Shown: positions 26,331 to 35,538 of the stretch, in pieces
How positions within the stretch are numbered: position 1 is the stretch's first letter
How the letters are laid out: every line of letters begins with the position of its first letter
Source of the DNA: JAFGPJ01 sp964439135
Lineage (GTDB): Bacteria > Planctomycetota > Phycisphaerae > Sedimentisphaerales > Anaerobacaceae
Assembly: GCA_964439135.1 (NCBI GenBank)
Contig: CAYTNN010000002.1
Span: 1 to 56,096 of the forward strand
Length of the DNA: 56,096 nt
Reading direction: 5' to 3'
Translations under genes and position numbers: made by a program
Notes under the pieces: generated by a model
The model's input: the letters and a program-made list of their open reading frames with translations, nothing else
What the model was told of the DNA's origin: nothing
Databases searched by the model: none

Positions 26331-27359
26331 ATGAGCGTAAGAAAAAGCACAAAAGCACAACGGTATAAGAACACAGGAATATTTGCAGCTTGTGTGGTTA
26401 TGACTTTTGCGCTTTTTTGCCCGGCATCGGCAAATAACAAAACCAGCAACTCACAGAAAGACTCTTACTTAAAGATTTACCTCCCGAGAGAAGTCGCGGT
26501 CAAAGACAGCAACTTAAGCCTGGGCCAGGTCAGCATCATCCAGGGCGGAGAATCTCTTGTAGCCAAGGCAGGCAAAATCGCATTAGGGCGGATTTCCCTA
26601 CCGGGCCAAACGATTATCATCGACAGGCCAATGGTTCTAAGCAGGTTGGCGTGCAACGGAATTCCCACATCAAAAGTAACATTCACTGGTTCGGAAAAGA
26701 TAACAGTAAAGCAGCAAAACCAAACTATCAGCAGTAGCGAATTTGTTTCATTGGCAAATTCTTTTTTAGAAAAGAATCCTCCCGGCGATTCGGTTTGCAA
26801 ATGGAATCCGATACGCAAGCCCAAGGATTTTATTGTCTCTGCAGGGAGTAAAAACATAAGCATTTCTCCTCGATTGGTCCAAACCGGCGTAAGAAACCAG
26901 GCGAGAATCGAGATTGCCGTGCTTTCCGGAAGCAACAAGATCGGCGTGCGTCAAGTAACTTTTGCACTGATATATGACCGTCAACAAGCAGTCACAAAGG
27001 TAGATATTCCGGCGGGCGGCGTCATTAGTCCTGAGAACATAAAGATAGAAAAGATTCAATCGAATGATCCTGAGCCTTCTAATTGGAAGCCGCCTTACGG
27101 TCTCATTGCTAAACGCCGGCTGCCGGCAAACACCGAGCTTCGACCAAATATGTTAGAGTCTCTCGAATCTCCAATTATTGTTAAGCGTAATCAAAATGTT
27201 GTTATTCGTATCGAAAGCCCCGGATTTCTGATTACGGCCGTCGGCAAAACTATGCAGGACGGCAGAGCCGGTGATTATATAAAAATCCGCAATACGGATT
27301 CACAGCGGATAATCTTAGCCAGGATCAGCGAAGACGGCAGCGTTGAACCGGTGTTATAG
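26331..27359 (+). CDS. flgA: FlgA, P-ring assembly chaperone
   Basis: 342 residues, longer than the enterobacterial form (about 220). FlgA is a periplasmic chaperone for the P-ring protein FlgI. A signal peptide is present (IFAACVVMTFALFCPASA). The C-terminal SAF-like domain contains DIPAGGVISPENIKI, GLIAKRRLPANTELRPNML and GDYIKIRNTDSQRIILARI, the usual FlgA end. It sits between flgG and flgH, which is a common order. The N-terminal extension (residues 50-200) is not recognised but resembles the beta-rich N domain of long FlgA proteins. Confidence 0.9.
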   Translation: MSVRKSTKAQRYKNTGIFAACVVMTFALFCPASANNKTSNSQKDSYLKIYLPREVAVKDSNLSLGQVSIIQGGESLVAKAGKIALGRISLPGQTIIIDRPMVLSRLACNGIPTSKVTFTGSEKITVKQQNQTISSSEFVSLANSFLEKNPPGDSVCKWNPIRKPKDFIVSAGSKNISISPRLVQTGVRNQARIEIAVLSGSNKIGVRQVTFALIYDRQQAVTKVDIPAGGVISPENIKIEKIQSNDPEPSNWKPPYGLIAKRRLPANTELRPNMLESLESPIIVKRNQNVVIRIESPGFLITAVGKTMQDGRAGDYIKIRNTDSQRIILARISEDGSVEPVL

Positions 27360-27411
27360 AAAACATATTCTGTAATAAGTCAGAAAATGAAAATCGATAA
27401 AAGGAGAAATA

Positions 27412-28020
27412 ATGAACAATAAATCATTAGTATTGATTGCCTTAACAGCCTCGGTATTGCTCTCAACCGCCTGCTCTCAAGCAGGTTCCATCTGGGCCAA
27501 GAGGAACAAGAACATGAAAGCAATATACGCCGATGATGTAGCTCGCCAGATAGGTGATGTCATTACTATCACAATCACCGAAAACAGCAAGGTGGATAAC
27601 AAGGCAAAAAGAGATATGAAAAAGGAAACCGACCGGTCAAATACTTTCAACGGAGACCTTGGCGACTTCGCAGACCTCGGTGAATTCGGTATGAGCGCCC
27701 AATCGGGAAATGAGTTGAAAAGCAAAGCTGATTACAAAGACGAACGAAAGTTTGTCGACAACATTACCGTAGTCGTAGTTGATATCCTGCCGAATCGCAA
27801 CCTTGTAGTTTTAGGGACTCGTAATCGCGATATTTCAGGTGACACACAAACCATTGAGGTAAGCGGCATAGTCAGGCCAAGTGATGTTTCGTTTGATAAC
27901 AAGGTTAAAAGCGAGCAGGTCGCGGACTTTCGTATTGTCTCCAGGAATGGTGGAGTTTCAGCACCGTACACCAAACCGGGCTGGCTCGGCAGTATATTAG
28001 ATATTGTCTGGCCGTTCTAA
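27412..28020 (+). CDS. flgH: FlgH, L-ring lipoprotein
   Basis: 202 residues. FlgH forms the L ring in the outer membrane. A lipoprotein signal peptide ends LLSTACS. The family motifs are present: IYADDVARQIGDVITITI, then EFGMSAQSGNELKSKADY, VVVVDILPNRNLVVLGTRN, and IEVSGIVRPSDVS, followed by ADFRIV and the C-terminal GWLGSILDIVWPF. The presence of FlgH and FlgI indicates a didermal cell envelope. A strong AAAAGGAGA site precedes ATG. Confidence 0.95.
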   Translation: MNNKSLVLIALTASVLLSTACSQAGSIWAKRNKNMKAIYADDVARQIGDVITITITENSKVDNKAKRDMKKETDRSNTFNGDLGDFADLGEFGMSAQSGNELKSKADYKDERKFVDNITVVVVDILPNRNLVVLGTRNRDISGDTQTIEVSGIVRPSDVSFDNKVKSEQVADFRIVSRNGGVSAPYTKPGWLGSILDIVWPF

Positions 28021-28058
28021 TTGCACTATATAGACAGATTTTCTCAGAGCAATAACTT

Positions 28059-29210
28059 ATGAAATCAATAACAATGACGATACGAGCCAAAACGCAAAAG
28101 AGCGTAATAACACTAATGACCTGTGCAGTTATGGCTTGTGCTTTTATGCCCGGTGTCGGGCAATGCGAGCGAATAAAAGATATTGTCGACATTCAGGGCC
28201 TTCGAGGCAATCCGCTCACAGGTGTTGGCCTGGTAATTGGCCTGGCCGGCACCGGCGATACAACACTGCTTTCACGACAAATGCTGACGAATATATTGAG
28301 AGATTCAGGTCTTGTTCTCAATCCCACCGACTTGACCGGCGGCAATATTGCCGTTGTCATGGTAACGGCAGCGCTGGGCCCCTTCGCTCGTGAAGGTTCG
28401 CGATTAGATGTCGATGTCTCCGCGATAGGAGACGCCAAAAGCCTCCAGGGTGGGAAGCTTTTGCCGACACCCCTAAAAGGCCTCGATGGTCAGGTTTACG
28501 CCGTAGCCCAGGGGGGGATTTCAATCGGTGGCTGGACGGCATCGGGCGATAAAGCCTCGATTACAAAGAACCACCAGACCGTCGGAAGAATTCCGGACGG
28601 CGCCACAGTTGAAAAGGAAGAAATCGCCACATTTGTCGAAAATATCGCCGGAAGCAGGATAATTACATTAAATCTCAGAAACGTCGATTTTTCAACTGCA
28701 AGGCAAGTCAGCCAGGCCATTAACCAGGATTATCCACAGAGTGCCGTAGTCGTCGACGCCGGCACCATTCGAGTTAAAGTGCCCGACGAAATCCGTCAGC
28801 AGGATATAGCCGGCTTCATAGATGATATTACAAAACCGGAAGTCCAGGTCGATGTCCCCGCGGTAGTTGTTATCAATGAGCGCACGGGTACCATTGTCGT
28901 CGGCGAAAACGTCGGCATATCCGCAGTGGCAATTTCCCAGGGCAGTCTCGTTGTAAAAATCAAAGAAAGCGAAATCGTCTCTCAGCCTACCGCTCCTTTC
29001 TCCGATTCGGGTAGAACGGAAATAGTCCAGGACACGAAAATAGGAATCGAAGAACAAGAGGCGTACCTGATTCCCGTATCCCGGTCAGTCACCGTCTCGG
29101 AGCTGGCCAAAAGCATCAATGCCATAGGTGCGACACCGACAGACTTGATAGCGATATTCAATGCCCTTAAAGAGGCCGGTGCCCTTCAAGCCAGGCTGAT
29201 AATAATGTAG
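28059..29210 (+). CDS. flgI: FlgI, P-ring protein
   Basis: 383 residues. FlgI forms the periplasmic P ring. A signal peptide is present (MTCAVMACAFMPGVGQC). The signatures are clear: ERIKDIVDIQGLRGNPLTGVGLVIGLAGTGD near the N-terminus, GSRLDVDVSAIGDAKSLQGG, and a C-terminal end with NAIGATPTDLIAIFNALKEAGALQARLIIM. Length is standard. It follows flgH with 38 bp and precedes flgJ. Confidence 0.97.
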   Translation: MKSITMTIRAKTQKSVITLMTCAVMACAFMPGVGQCERIKDIVDIQGLRGNPLTGVGLVIGLAGTGDTTLLSRQMLTNILRDSGLVLNPTDLTGGNIAVVMVTAALGPFAREGSRLDVDVSAIGDAKSLQGGKLLPTPLKGLDGQVYAVAQGGISIGGWTASGDKASITKNHQTVGRIPDGATVEKEEIATFVENIAGSRIITLNLRNVDFSTARQVSQAINQDYPQSAVVVDAGTIRVKVPDEIRQQDIAGFIDDITKPEVQVDVPAVVVINERTGTIVVGENVGISAVAISQGSLVVKIKESEIVSQPTAPFSDSGRTEIVQDTKIGIEEQEAYLIPVSRSVTVSELAKSINAIGATPTDLIAIFNALKEAGALQARLIIM

Positions 29211-29220
29211 GAGCATTTTC

Positions 29221-29571
29221 ATGGATAGTGCCAAATTGATATTAACCGAACCAGTCTCGCCGCCGGCACTGCTGGAGCATCTCCAAAAATCGGGACTTAA
29301 AAACGTCTCAGAAGAGAAAAAAAAGCAAATCGCCAAAGATTTTGAGTCTGTCCTGCTCAACAAGATGCTGGATGAAATGAAAAATACGGTCGGAGATTGG
29401 GGCTTTGAAAAGGACGGGCCTTCCAATCAGGTACAGGGAATATTCTGGATGTATCTTGCGCGTGATATTGCAAACAACGGCGGCATCGGATTATGGAAGG
29501 ACATACACCAATTTCTAAACAATGCCGAGAAGGCAAACACTGCAGGCAAGTCACTGGATGGGCAAATATGA
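29221..29571 (+). CDS. flgJ: FlgJ-type rod-binding protein
   Basis: 116 residues: only the rod-scaffold N-terminal domain of FlgJ, without the muramidase domain of enterobacterial FlgJ (which is over 300 residues). The signature KQIAKDFESVLLNKMLDEMKN is visible, then GPSNQVQGIFWMYLARDIANNGGIGLWKDI. The short form is common outside gamma-proteobacteria, where a separate enzyme opens the peptidoglycan. An AGGAG ribosome site precedes ATG. The last bases overlap flgN (ATGA). Confidence 0.9.
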   Translation: MDSAKLILTEPVSPPALLEHLQKSGLKNVSEEKKKQIAKDFESVLLNKMLDEMKNTVGDWGFEKDGPSNQVQGIFWMYLARDIANNGGIGLWKDIHQFLNNAEKANTAGKSLDGQI

Positions 29572-30089
29572 AAGCGACAGTAGCTTCAATAGAAGATAAA
29601 GTCGACCAGTTGTTGGCTTGTTTGGACCAGGATGTGCAGCATATGCAGGAAAGTCTGCTGCGGTTGAATGAAATGCGCAGATTGGTTATCAAACGCGATG
29701 AAACCGCTTTGGGCAAACTGCTTGAGAGCATTCAGGCCGAGGCTGGCTGTAACAGGGATCACGAATTAAACCGCAAATCAATACGGAAAGAATTGGCCGA
29801 CAGTCTTGGCTGCGGTTTCGAGCAAATGACTTTATCAGCACTTGAAGCAAATCTTCCAGAAGCAAAAAAAGACCAGGTAACTCAGATGAAAGCAAAGCTA
29901 AGATCACTGAGTGCGGAACTTAAGAAAGAATATTTGAGCACCGCTTTGCTCTTATCTGAATGCGCCAGATTCAATAACCTGCTTTTGAAAGGTATTTTCA
30001 ACCTCGGCAAGACAGAGTCGCTTCACTACAACTCCAATGGTGAAACCAGACGGCAAATTGATACGGCCTTTGTAAATTTACAGATTTAA
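29568..30089 (+). CDS. flgN: FlgN-like export chaperone
   Basis: About 173 residues. FlgN binds the C-terminal ends of FlgK and FlgL and delivers them to the export gate. The protein is almost wholly helical (KVDQLLACLDQDVQHMQESLLRL, VTQMKAKLRSLSAELKKEYLSTALLLSECARFNNLLL), matching the FlgN coiled pattern. The start at the ATG overlapping the flgJ stop is taken (an upstream ATG would overlap flgJ by about 80 bases). Its place before flgK and flgL is the classic one. Confidence 0.8.
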   Translation: MKATVASIEDKVDQLLACLDQDVQHMQESLLRLNEMRRLVIKRDETALGKLLESIQAEAGCNRDHELNRKSIRKELADSLGCGFEQMTLSALEANLPEAKKDQVTQMKAKLRSLSAELKKEYLSTALLLSECARFNNLLLKGIFNLGKTESLHYNSNGETRRQIDTAFVNLQI

Positions 30090-30099
30090 GGGACATAAT

Positions 30100-30135
30100 C
30101 TCGCATTTGTTGAGCTTAAGCTAAACAAATGCGAG
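30100..30135. promoter_or_regulatory. Long near-perfect hairpin between flgN and flgK
   Basis: CTCGCATTTGTT (30100-30111) pairs with AACAAATGCGAG (30124-30135). The inner part (AGCTTAAGCT) is itself a palindrome, so the stem extends nearly to its centre with one G/A mismatch. No T-tract follows, so it is not a standard terminator. Roles in mRNA stability or partial transcription stop before flgKL are possible. Confidence 0.5.
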
Positions 30136-30175
30136 ACAGGAAGCTTGAGAATCGTAGTCTAAACGGATATAAGAA

Positions 30176-32158
30176 ATGGATAGTTTTGGCATAGGGATCA
30201 GCGGCCTTAATGCAGCTCAAAGGGCCTTTGACATAATAGGCAATAATATTGCCAATGCAGCCACTGACGGCTATCACCGTCAGAGACTGAATCTAACCCC
30301 GGCTTATTCGTCGCAAATCGGCCCCGTCATTTTGGGGGGAGGTGTCGATATTGCCGGAATTACCAGGATAATCGATGGCTTTCTGGAAAAAGAGATTATC
30401 CGGCAGCAGTCCTCGTTAGAGCAGGTCTCGCAGGAACTTGCTATGCTGCGTACGGTTGAAAACTCATTCGGCGAGCTTTCGGACGGCGGTGGTTTGAGTA
30501 CTGCTTTGGATGACTTTTTCAATGCTCTGCAGGATCTCAGTGCCCATCCGGCAGAAACCATCTGGCAAAACCAGGCTGTAACCTCAACTCAGACCATGGC
30601 TGCCAAATTTAATACCCTCGGACAATTTCTGACAACATTGGAAAGCCAGATTCCCCTGGAAGCAGAGAACGTAGTCAATCAGATTAATGATCTGACAGGC
30701 ACAATAGCCGAACTCAACCACAACATAAACAAACAGGAAATAAGCAGTGGCCAAGCCTACAATCTGAGAGACCAAAGAGATCAGTGCATAACCGAGCTAT
30801 CCAAACTAATTAACGTAGAGACCGAGTCCAGAGAATATGGTGTAGTAGACATCAGTACCAACGAAATCCCCTTAGTGGTAAGCACCTCCGCTCTTGAACT
30901 GGAGGTGGGTATAACAGAAAATTTAGAGCTGGGTATTACCGCTGCCGGCAGGTCGAATTACAACACAGATGTTCAAGGCGGACGGCTCGGAGCATTAGTA
31001 TCGCTAAAAAACGATCTGATCGCCGGCATTCAAAACGATCTGGACAATCTGGCAAATGCAATAATACAACAGATAAATCAATACCATGTTCAGGGTGTGG
31101 GTTCGGAAGGTTCATTTACCAGCTTAACCGGCTGGGTAAATGAAAGTGGAGATTTGTCCGATTTTTCCACTGTTGCTGTCGGCTATACGTACATCCGAGT
31201 TACAAATACCAGCACAGGTGCCGTAACAAGAACTCAAATTGATGTAAACCAGGACGCCGCCTCCGATACACTAACCGAGATAGCTGGCTTTATAAATGGC
31301 GCCGGTGTTGCCAATGTAACAGCTTCGGTGAATTCATCGAATCAACTGACTATTTCAGCTGATACAGGCTATAAATTCGATTTTCTACCCGCTGTATTGC
31401 CTACGGCGACAACCGATTTTGCAGAAGCGTTGCCGCCAACTGTAACAGTATCGGGTATCTACACCGGCACTTCAAATGACACCTTGACTTTCACGGTTTC
31501 TGGCGACGGTTCTGTGGGTAATGATGACAGTCTGCAACTTATCGTAACTGATAGTACCGGAACGATTGCTACGGTTAATATAGGCTCTGGTTATGCGGTA
31601 GGAGATGAAATTACGATCGGTGATACTGGAATCAAAATAGCTCTAAGCATAGGTGATCTGAACCAAACAATCGAGGATGACAAGTTTACAGTGCAGGTGT
31701 TTGGCAACACCGACACCTCAGGCCTGTTGTCGGCGGTTGGCATCAACACTTTTTTCTCAGGCAGTAATGCGCAGAATATAGCTGTTTGTGCGGATATAAC
31801 TGCTAATCCCAAACGAGTGGCAACAGCTCTTGGGGAGGATATGACCGACAATAACAACGCATTACGGATAGCAGCTTTAAGAGACCAGGCCGTATCCGAT
31901 TTGGACTCCTTGACGCCCGGTGAGTACTATCGCCGGTTGATCACGGATATCGGCCAGCAGGTCTCTGTCAAACAGTTGCACCAGAAAAACGTCGAAGTCA
32001 TGGTCCAAAACCTTGCCAGTCAGCAGAGCGAAATCAGCGGCGTCAACATTAACGATGAAGCCGCGCGCATGTTGATCTTCGAGCAAATGTTCAAAGCAAT
32101 GGCCAAATACCTGAGCACACTTCAATCATCACTATCAACTATTATGGAAATAATATAA
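30176..32158 (+). CDS. flgK: FlgK, hook-filament junction protein 1
   Basis: 660 residues. FlgK joins hook and filament. The N-terminal motif GISGLNAAQRAFDIIGNNIANAATDGYHRQR, then GGGVDIAGITRIIDGFLEKEI, is diagnostic; the C-terminal helix SGVNINDEAARMLIFEQMFKAMAKYLSTLQ is the conserved coiled end. A long variable middle region makes it larger than the E. coli protein (547 residues). The ribosome site is weak. A large hairpin lies 40 bp upstream. It precedes flgL with 3 bp between them. Confidence 0.95.
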   Translation: MDSFGIGISGLNAAQRAFDIIGNNIANAATDGYHRQRLNLTPAYSSQIGPVILGGGVDIAGITRIIDGFLEKEIIRQQSSLEQVSQELAMLRTVENSFGELSDGGGLSTALDDFFNALQDLSAHPAETIWQNQAVTSTQTMAAKFNTLGQFLTTLESQIPLEAENVVNQINDLTGTIAELNHNINKQEISSGQAYNLRDQRDQCITELSKLINVETESREYGVVDISTNEIPLVVSTSALELEVGITENLELGITAAGRSNYNTDVQGGRLGALVSLKNDLIAGIQNDLDNLANAIIQQINQYHVQGVGSEGSFTSLTGWVNESGDLSDFSTVAVGYTYIRVTNTSTGAVTRTQIDVNQDAASDTLTEIAGFINGAGVANVTASVNSSNQLTISADTGYKFDFLPAVLPTATTDFAEALPPTVTVSGIYTGTSNDTLTFTVSGDGSVGNDDSLQLIVTDSTGTIATVNIGSGYAVGDEITIGDTGIKIALSIGDLNQTIEDDKFTVQVFGNTDTSGLLSAVGINTFFSGSNAQNIAVCADITANPKRVATALGEDMTDNNNALRIAALRDQAVSDLDSLTPGEYYRRLITDIGQQVSVKQLHQKNVEVMVQNLASQQSEISGVNINDEAARMLIFEQMFKAMAKYLSTLQSSLSTIMEII

Positions 32159-32161
32159 GAA

Positions 32162-33364
32162 ATGAGCGGATCACTTAACAACATATATAATAACGTAAGT
32201 TATGCTTTGTACCTGCATTCAGTAGAAATGATTCGGCTGCAGGAACAAGTAACTACCGGCTCGCGGATAAATCGGCCTTCTGATGATCCTTCTTGCTCAT
32301 ATCGTGTACTAACTCTCAATTCTCAGGAAAAGTCTCTGGGAAACTATATAAACGACCTCTCGGAAGCCGTCGGCACACTGGATCTTTCCTTTACTGTTAT
32401 TCAGGATATACAATCAGCTATCGTAGAGACTAAAGTACGTCTGACTCAAGTAATGGGCGGCATATACAACGAAGAAAACAGAGAGCAGCTCGCAGAAGGA
32501 ATCAATGATACATTAGAAAAGGTAGTCTCATTGGCTAATACCAAACACATAGGCCAATACCAGTTCGGGGGAAACAATACGAAATCGGCACCATATCTCG
32601 TGGAACGCACTAACGGGAAAATCACCAGTGTAACATATCAGGGTAGTCTTGAGAATCGAGAAATAGAAGTAGCTCCCGGCATAAAATCATCGGCTCTTCA
32701 CGTGGGCTATGATATCTTCCACTCAGATGATCGCAGCGATCCGGTTTTTCTGGGCGATACAGGCGCAGCGGCAGGCTCGGGAACATCGAGCGTTAAAGGC
32801 GACGCATGGCTAACGGTAACTGACGATGGTGGCGGCAGTTATGATTTGTCTATTGATGATGGAGCCACAAAAGTGAACGTTGCAGCAGAAGTTTTAGCGG
32901 GAGCCAATATAGCCAACATAGCTGTAACAAATGCAAGCGGAGAAGTTTTGTATGTAGATGCTACAAATATAAGCAGCACTGGTGTAGATATGGTTAGTGT
33001 TCCAGGAACCTACAATATATTTGACACTCTTATTAGTGTCAGGGATTTATTGAGAAACGAAAGAGAGCTTTCGGACGCCCAATTGCGAGAGCTGCAGGAT
33101 AACTCGCTAACTGTGCTGGATGAGATAAACGAACTTATAGTGCAGGCCGAAGTTACTATCGGCTCAAAAATAGGTTTTCTGGACAACCTCAAAGAAAGTC
33201 TGGAGAAGCTAAAATATGACGCTGAAGATGAAGCGACTCTTCTACAGGAAGCCGATATCGCCCAAATAGCTATTGATTTGTCCAGACGTGAAGTTCTATA
33301 TCAAATGTCGCTGTCAATAGCCGGAAAACTTATGTCCTTGTCGCTGCTGGATTTCATCGGGTAG
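32162..33364 (+). CDS. flgL: FlgL, hook-filament junction protein 2
   Basis: 400 residues. The N-terminal flagellin-like domain is clear: LHSVEMIRLQEQVTTGSRINRPSDDPS, the canonical FlgL/flagellin motif. The coiled region continues to about residue 140, and the C-terminal helix is EATLLQEADIAQIAIDLSRREVLYQMSLSIAGKLMSLSLLDFI. The middle region is variable (residues about 200-280). It ends the hook operon; 210 bp separate it from the glycosyltransferase, which has its own sigma-54 promoter. Confidence 0.95.
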   Translation: MSGSLNNIYNNVSYALYLHSVEMIRLQEQVTTGSRINRPSDDPSCSYRVLTLNSQEKSLGNYINDLSEAVGTLDLSFTVIQDIQSAIVETKVRLTQVMGGIYNEENREQLAEGINDTLEKVVSLANTKHIGQYQFGGNNTKSAPYLVERTNGKITSVTYQGSLENREIEVAPGIKSSALHVGYDIFHSDDRSDPVFLGDTGAAAGSGTSSVKGDAWLTVTDDGGGSYDLSIDDGATKVNVAAEVLAGANIANIAVTNASGEVLYVDATNISSTGVDMVSVPGTYNIFDTLISVRDLLRNERELSDAQLRELQDNSLTVLDEINELIVQAEVTIGSKIGFLDNLKESLEKLKYDAEDEATLLQEADIAQIAIDLSRREVLYQMSLSIAGKLMSLSLLDFIG

Positions 33365-33485
33365 CCGCCGGGGACGAGATTCAAAAAGCAGAAAGGCATG
33401 TTCTTGAACAACATATATGTTTGATATTTATACATATTTCATGGGGGATACCGCCAAATTGCAAATATGCAACAATACAGTCTAA

Positions 33486-33501
33486 CGGCACGGAATTTGC
33501 A
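33486..33501 (+). promoter_or_regulatory. Sigma-54 promoter of the glycosyltransferase gene
   Basis: CGGCACGGAATTTGCA: GGCACG and TTGCA elements with GG and GC ten bases apart; only the first base differs from consensus. It lies 74 bp upstream of the gene start. It places the enzyme in the flagellar regulon. Confidence 0.8.
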
Positions 33502-33574
33502 TGTAAGACTACCAAGGTTTCAGCTTTTTTCGTAAGCAAAATCAGCTTCGCGGGACTTTATAGGAGTAAAGCAA

Positions 33575-35158
33575 ATGACACTGGGACCAGATTCGGACCC
33601 GCTTGGCGGGCGAGCACAAAACAACGCATTTGAAAACACAAATCACTACGAAAGGGGTTTGCAATTAGCCGAAGCCGGCAGATATCAGGATGCCCTTGTC
33701 TGCATACAGGAGCATCTTCGCACGGCACCCGACGATGCACAAGCCCTGAACGATACCGGTGCAATTCTTCATTGCCTCGGCCGCTCGAATGAAGCGATCG
33801 ATCATTTTGTTAAAGCTCAGAGACTGCTGAATGACTCGGCCGAGATAGTATGGAATCTGGCCGAAGCATATCTCGCAACCAGTAAAGCAAATGAAGCCAT
33901 GCAGCTTTTCGATAAAATGCAGCAGTTGGGCGTGCTGAACGCGGACATCCTGAACAGAACCGCCAACGTATTCCTGAATCAGAATAACAAAGCCGATGCC
34001 ATCGAGATGCTGCTTGCCTCACTGCGAATTTGCCCCAACCAGGAAATCCTCGAGCCAATGGTCAAGGTGATTCGCTCTAAAAGGCCGAAGGTGGCCTTTT
34101 TCTGTGGATTAACAGGTGATACAAAATTTCTAACTGATATTTACGCATTCACCGAACGCCGTTTCAATGTGAAGTTCTTCGAGGAGCAAGATGTTAATCA
34201 AATGTATGAATTGATGAAATGGAGCGACATTTCATGGTTCGAGTGGTGTACCAATATAGCAGTGGAAGTGGCAAGATTACCTAAAGTATGCAAGAACATT
34301 GTCAGGCTTCACCGTTTTGAAGCCTACGGGGACTGGCCAAGCCATGTCCAATGGGAGAATATCGATTCGCTCATCACCGTCGGCAACTCATTTGTCGAAG
34401 AAGCCCTGTTGAAACAGGTCCCGGATATCAGAAATCGAACACAGCTTATTACAATCCAGAATGGCGTGAACCTTGATAAATTCAAGTTTACTGATAGATC
34501 ACGCGGCAAGAATATTGCATCTGTGGGGTATCTGAATATGAAAAAGAACCCAATATTCCTTATGCAATGTATGCAAAAGCTGCATTACATTGACCCGGAA
34601 TATAAGCTGTTTTGTGCCGGAGATTTTCAAGACCCGATGCTCGAACAATATACCAAACACATCGTTCGGACACTTAAGCTAACGGATGTGGTGCTCTTTG
34701 ACGGCTGGCAAGAAGATATGAATGCATGGTTAAAGGACAAGCATTATATTGTCTCTTACAGCACCGGGGAAAGTCAGGGCATGGGATTGCTGGAGGCAAT
34801 GGCCTGCGGTTTAAAACCGGTGGTTCATAATTTCCCCGGTGCGGACCAAATCTTTCCAACCGAGTTTTTATACAACATCACCGAAGAATTCTGCGAGCAC
34901 ATTCTCTCCGAACAATACGAACCACAAAAGTATCGCAGGTTCGTCGAAGAAAATTATGCACTGAAAAACAAGTTGCCCAAAATCAACAATATTTTCACTA
35001 AACTCGAAGCCGACATAGATGCACAGCAATCAGGAACTCCGCTATACGATAACCCACTACCTGGATCCTCTAATAGTGGAATTATCAGCGGAGTCCTACC
35101 CTCCGGCTTTCGAGAACAATCTGATTGTATAAATCTTAGCTGCTTAGAAAATTTTTAG
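33575..35158 (+). CDS. TPR-glycosyltransferase (GT-B, family 1/4-like), likely for flagellar glycosylation
   Basis: 527 residues. The N-terminal part (about 25-160) contains TPR units (HYERGLQLAEAGRYQDALVCIQEHL, AQALNDTGAILHCLGRSNEAIDHFVKAQ). The C-terminal part is a GT-B fold: strand KVAFFCG near 170, IIQNGVNLDKFKF-like ITIQNGVNLDKF near 290, and the GPGTF motif ESQGMGLLEAMACG near 400, with the two Glu of the E-x7-E nucleotide-sugar site. Sugar and acceptor are unknown. Flagellin or hook-protein glycosylation is inferred from position between flgL and fliD and from the sigma-54 promoter. The ribosome site is TAGGAG. Confidence 0.75.
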   Translation: MTLGPDSDPLGGRAQNNAFENTNHYERGLQLAEAGRYQDALVCIQEHLRTAPDDAQALNDTGAILHCLGRSNEAIDHFVKAQRLLNDSAEIVWNLAEAYLATSKANEAMQLFDKMQQLGVLNADILNRTANVFLNQNNKADAIEMLLASLRICPNQEILEPMVKVIRSKRPKVAFFCGLTGDTKFLTDIYAFTERRFNVKFFEEQDVNQMYELMKWSDISWFEWCTNIAVEVARLPKVCKNIVRLHRFEAYGDWPSHVQWENIDSLITVGNSFVEEALLKQVPDIRNRTQLITIQNGVNLDKFKFTDRSRGKNIASVGYLNMKKNPIFLMQCMQKLHYIDPEYKLFCAGDFQDPMLEQYTKHIVRTLKLTDVVLFDGWQEDMNAWLKDKHYIVSYSTGESQGMGLLEAMACGLKPVVHNFPGADQIFPTEFLYNITEEFCEHILSEQYEPQKYRRFVEENYALKNKLPKINNIFTKLEADIDAQQSGTPLYDNPLPGSSNSGIISGVLPSGFREQSDCINLSCLENF

Positions 35159-35169
35159 ATACTTATGGA

Positions 35170-35538
35170 ATGAGAAAAAACTACGAGAAAAAGGCTGGGC
35201 CGGTTGTCAGCGTGATTGTCCCGACTTTTAACCGGCCACAATACCTCTCTAAGGCTCTGGCCGGCGTTTTGCAGCAGAGCTATAGAAATCTCCAGATCAT
35301 TGTAATCAATGACGGTGGAGAAGATGGACACCCTTTTGTTAGAAGCAAAGATAATGCGTGAAAATAAGGATTTTATTTCGGCAATTGAACTACTCAAAAC
35401 AGCAGAACAAATACTTGAAAATCCTGTCCGGCACTTATCAGGTAGCTGCCTGCTTTCACAGGCGCAGCTTTCAGAGCACGAATAAGTACGGAATGGGAAT
35501 CCTTGAAGGAAAAAAATTGCTATGGACATAACACATAA
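35170..35538 (+). pseudogene. Family 2 glycosyltransferase remnant, internally deleted
   Basis: The N-terminus is typical of family 2 glycosyltransferases: VVSVIVPTFNRPQYLSKAL, then QIIVINDGGED, holding the first nucleotide-sugar-binding residues. It ends after 63 residues at a TGA. Directly downstream, frame +2 encodes a helical, TPR-like stretch (RENKDFISAIELLKTAEQI), and further on frame +1 again encodes STEWESLKEKNCYGH before a stop that overlaps the next gene. This looks like one gene with a large internal deletion and at least two frameshifts. The catalytic core is gone, so it is non-functional. The coding-like frames are judged by eye. Confidence 0.65.

Noticed and set aside
30150..30176. 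ACGGATATAA just before flgK as a sigma-28 -10 element
   Set aside because: Poor match, no -35 element, and too close to the start codon.
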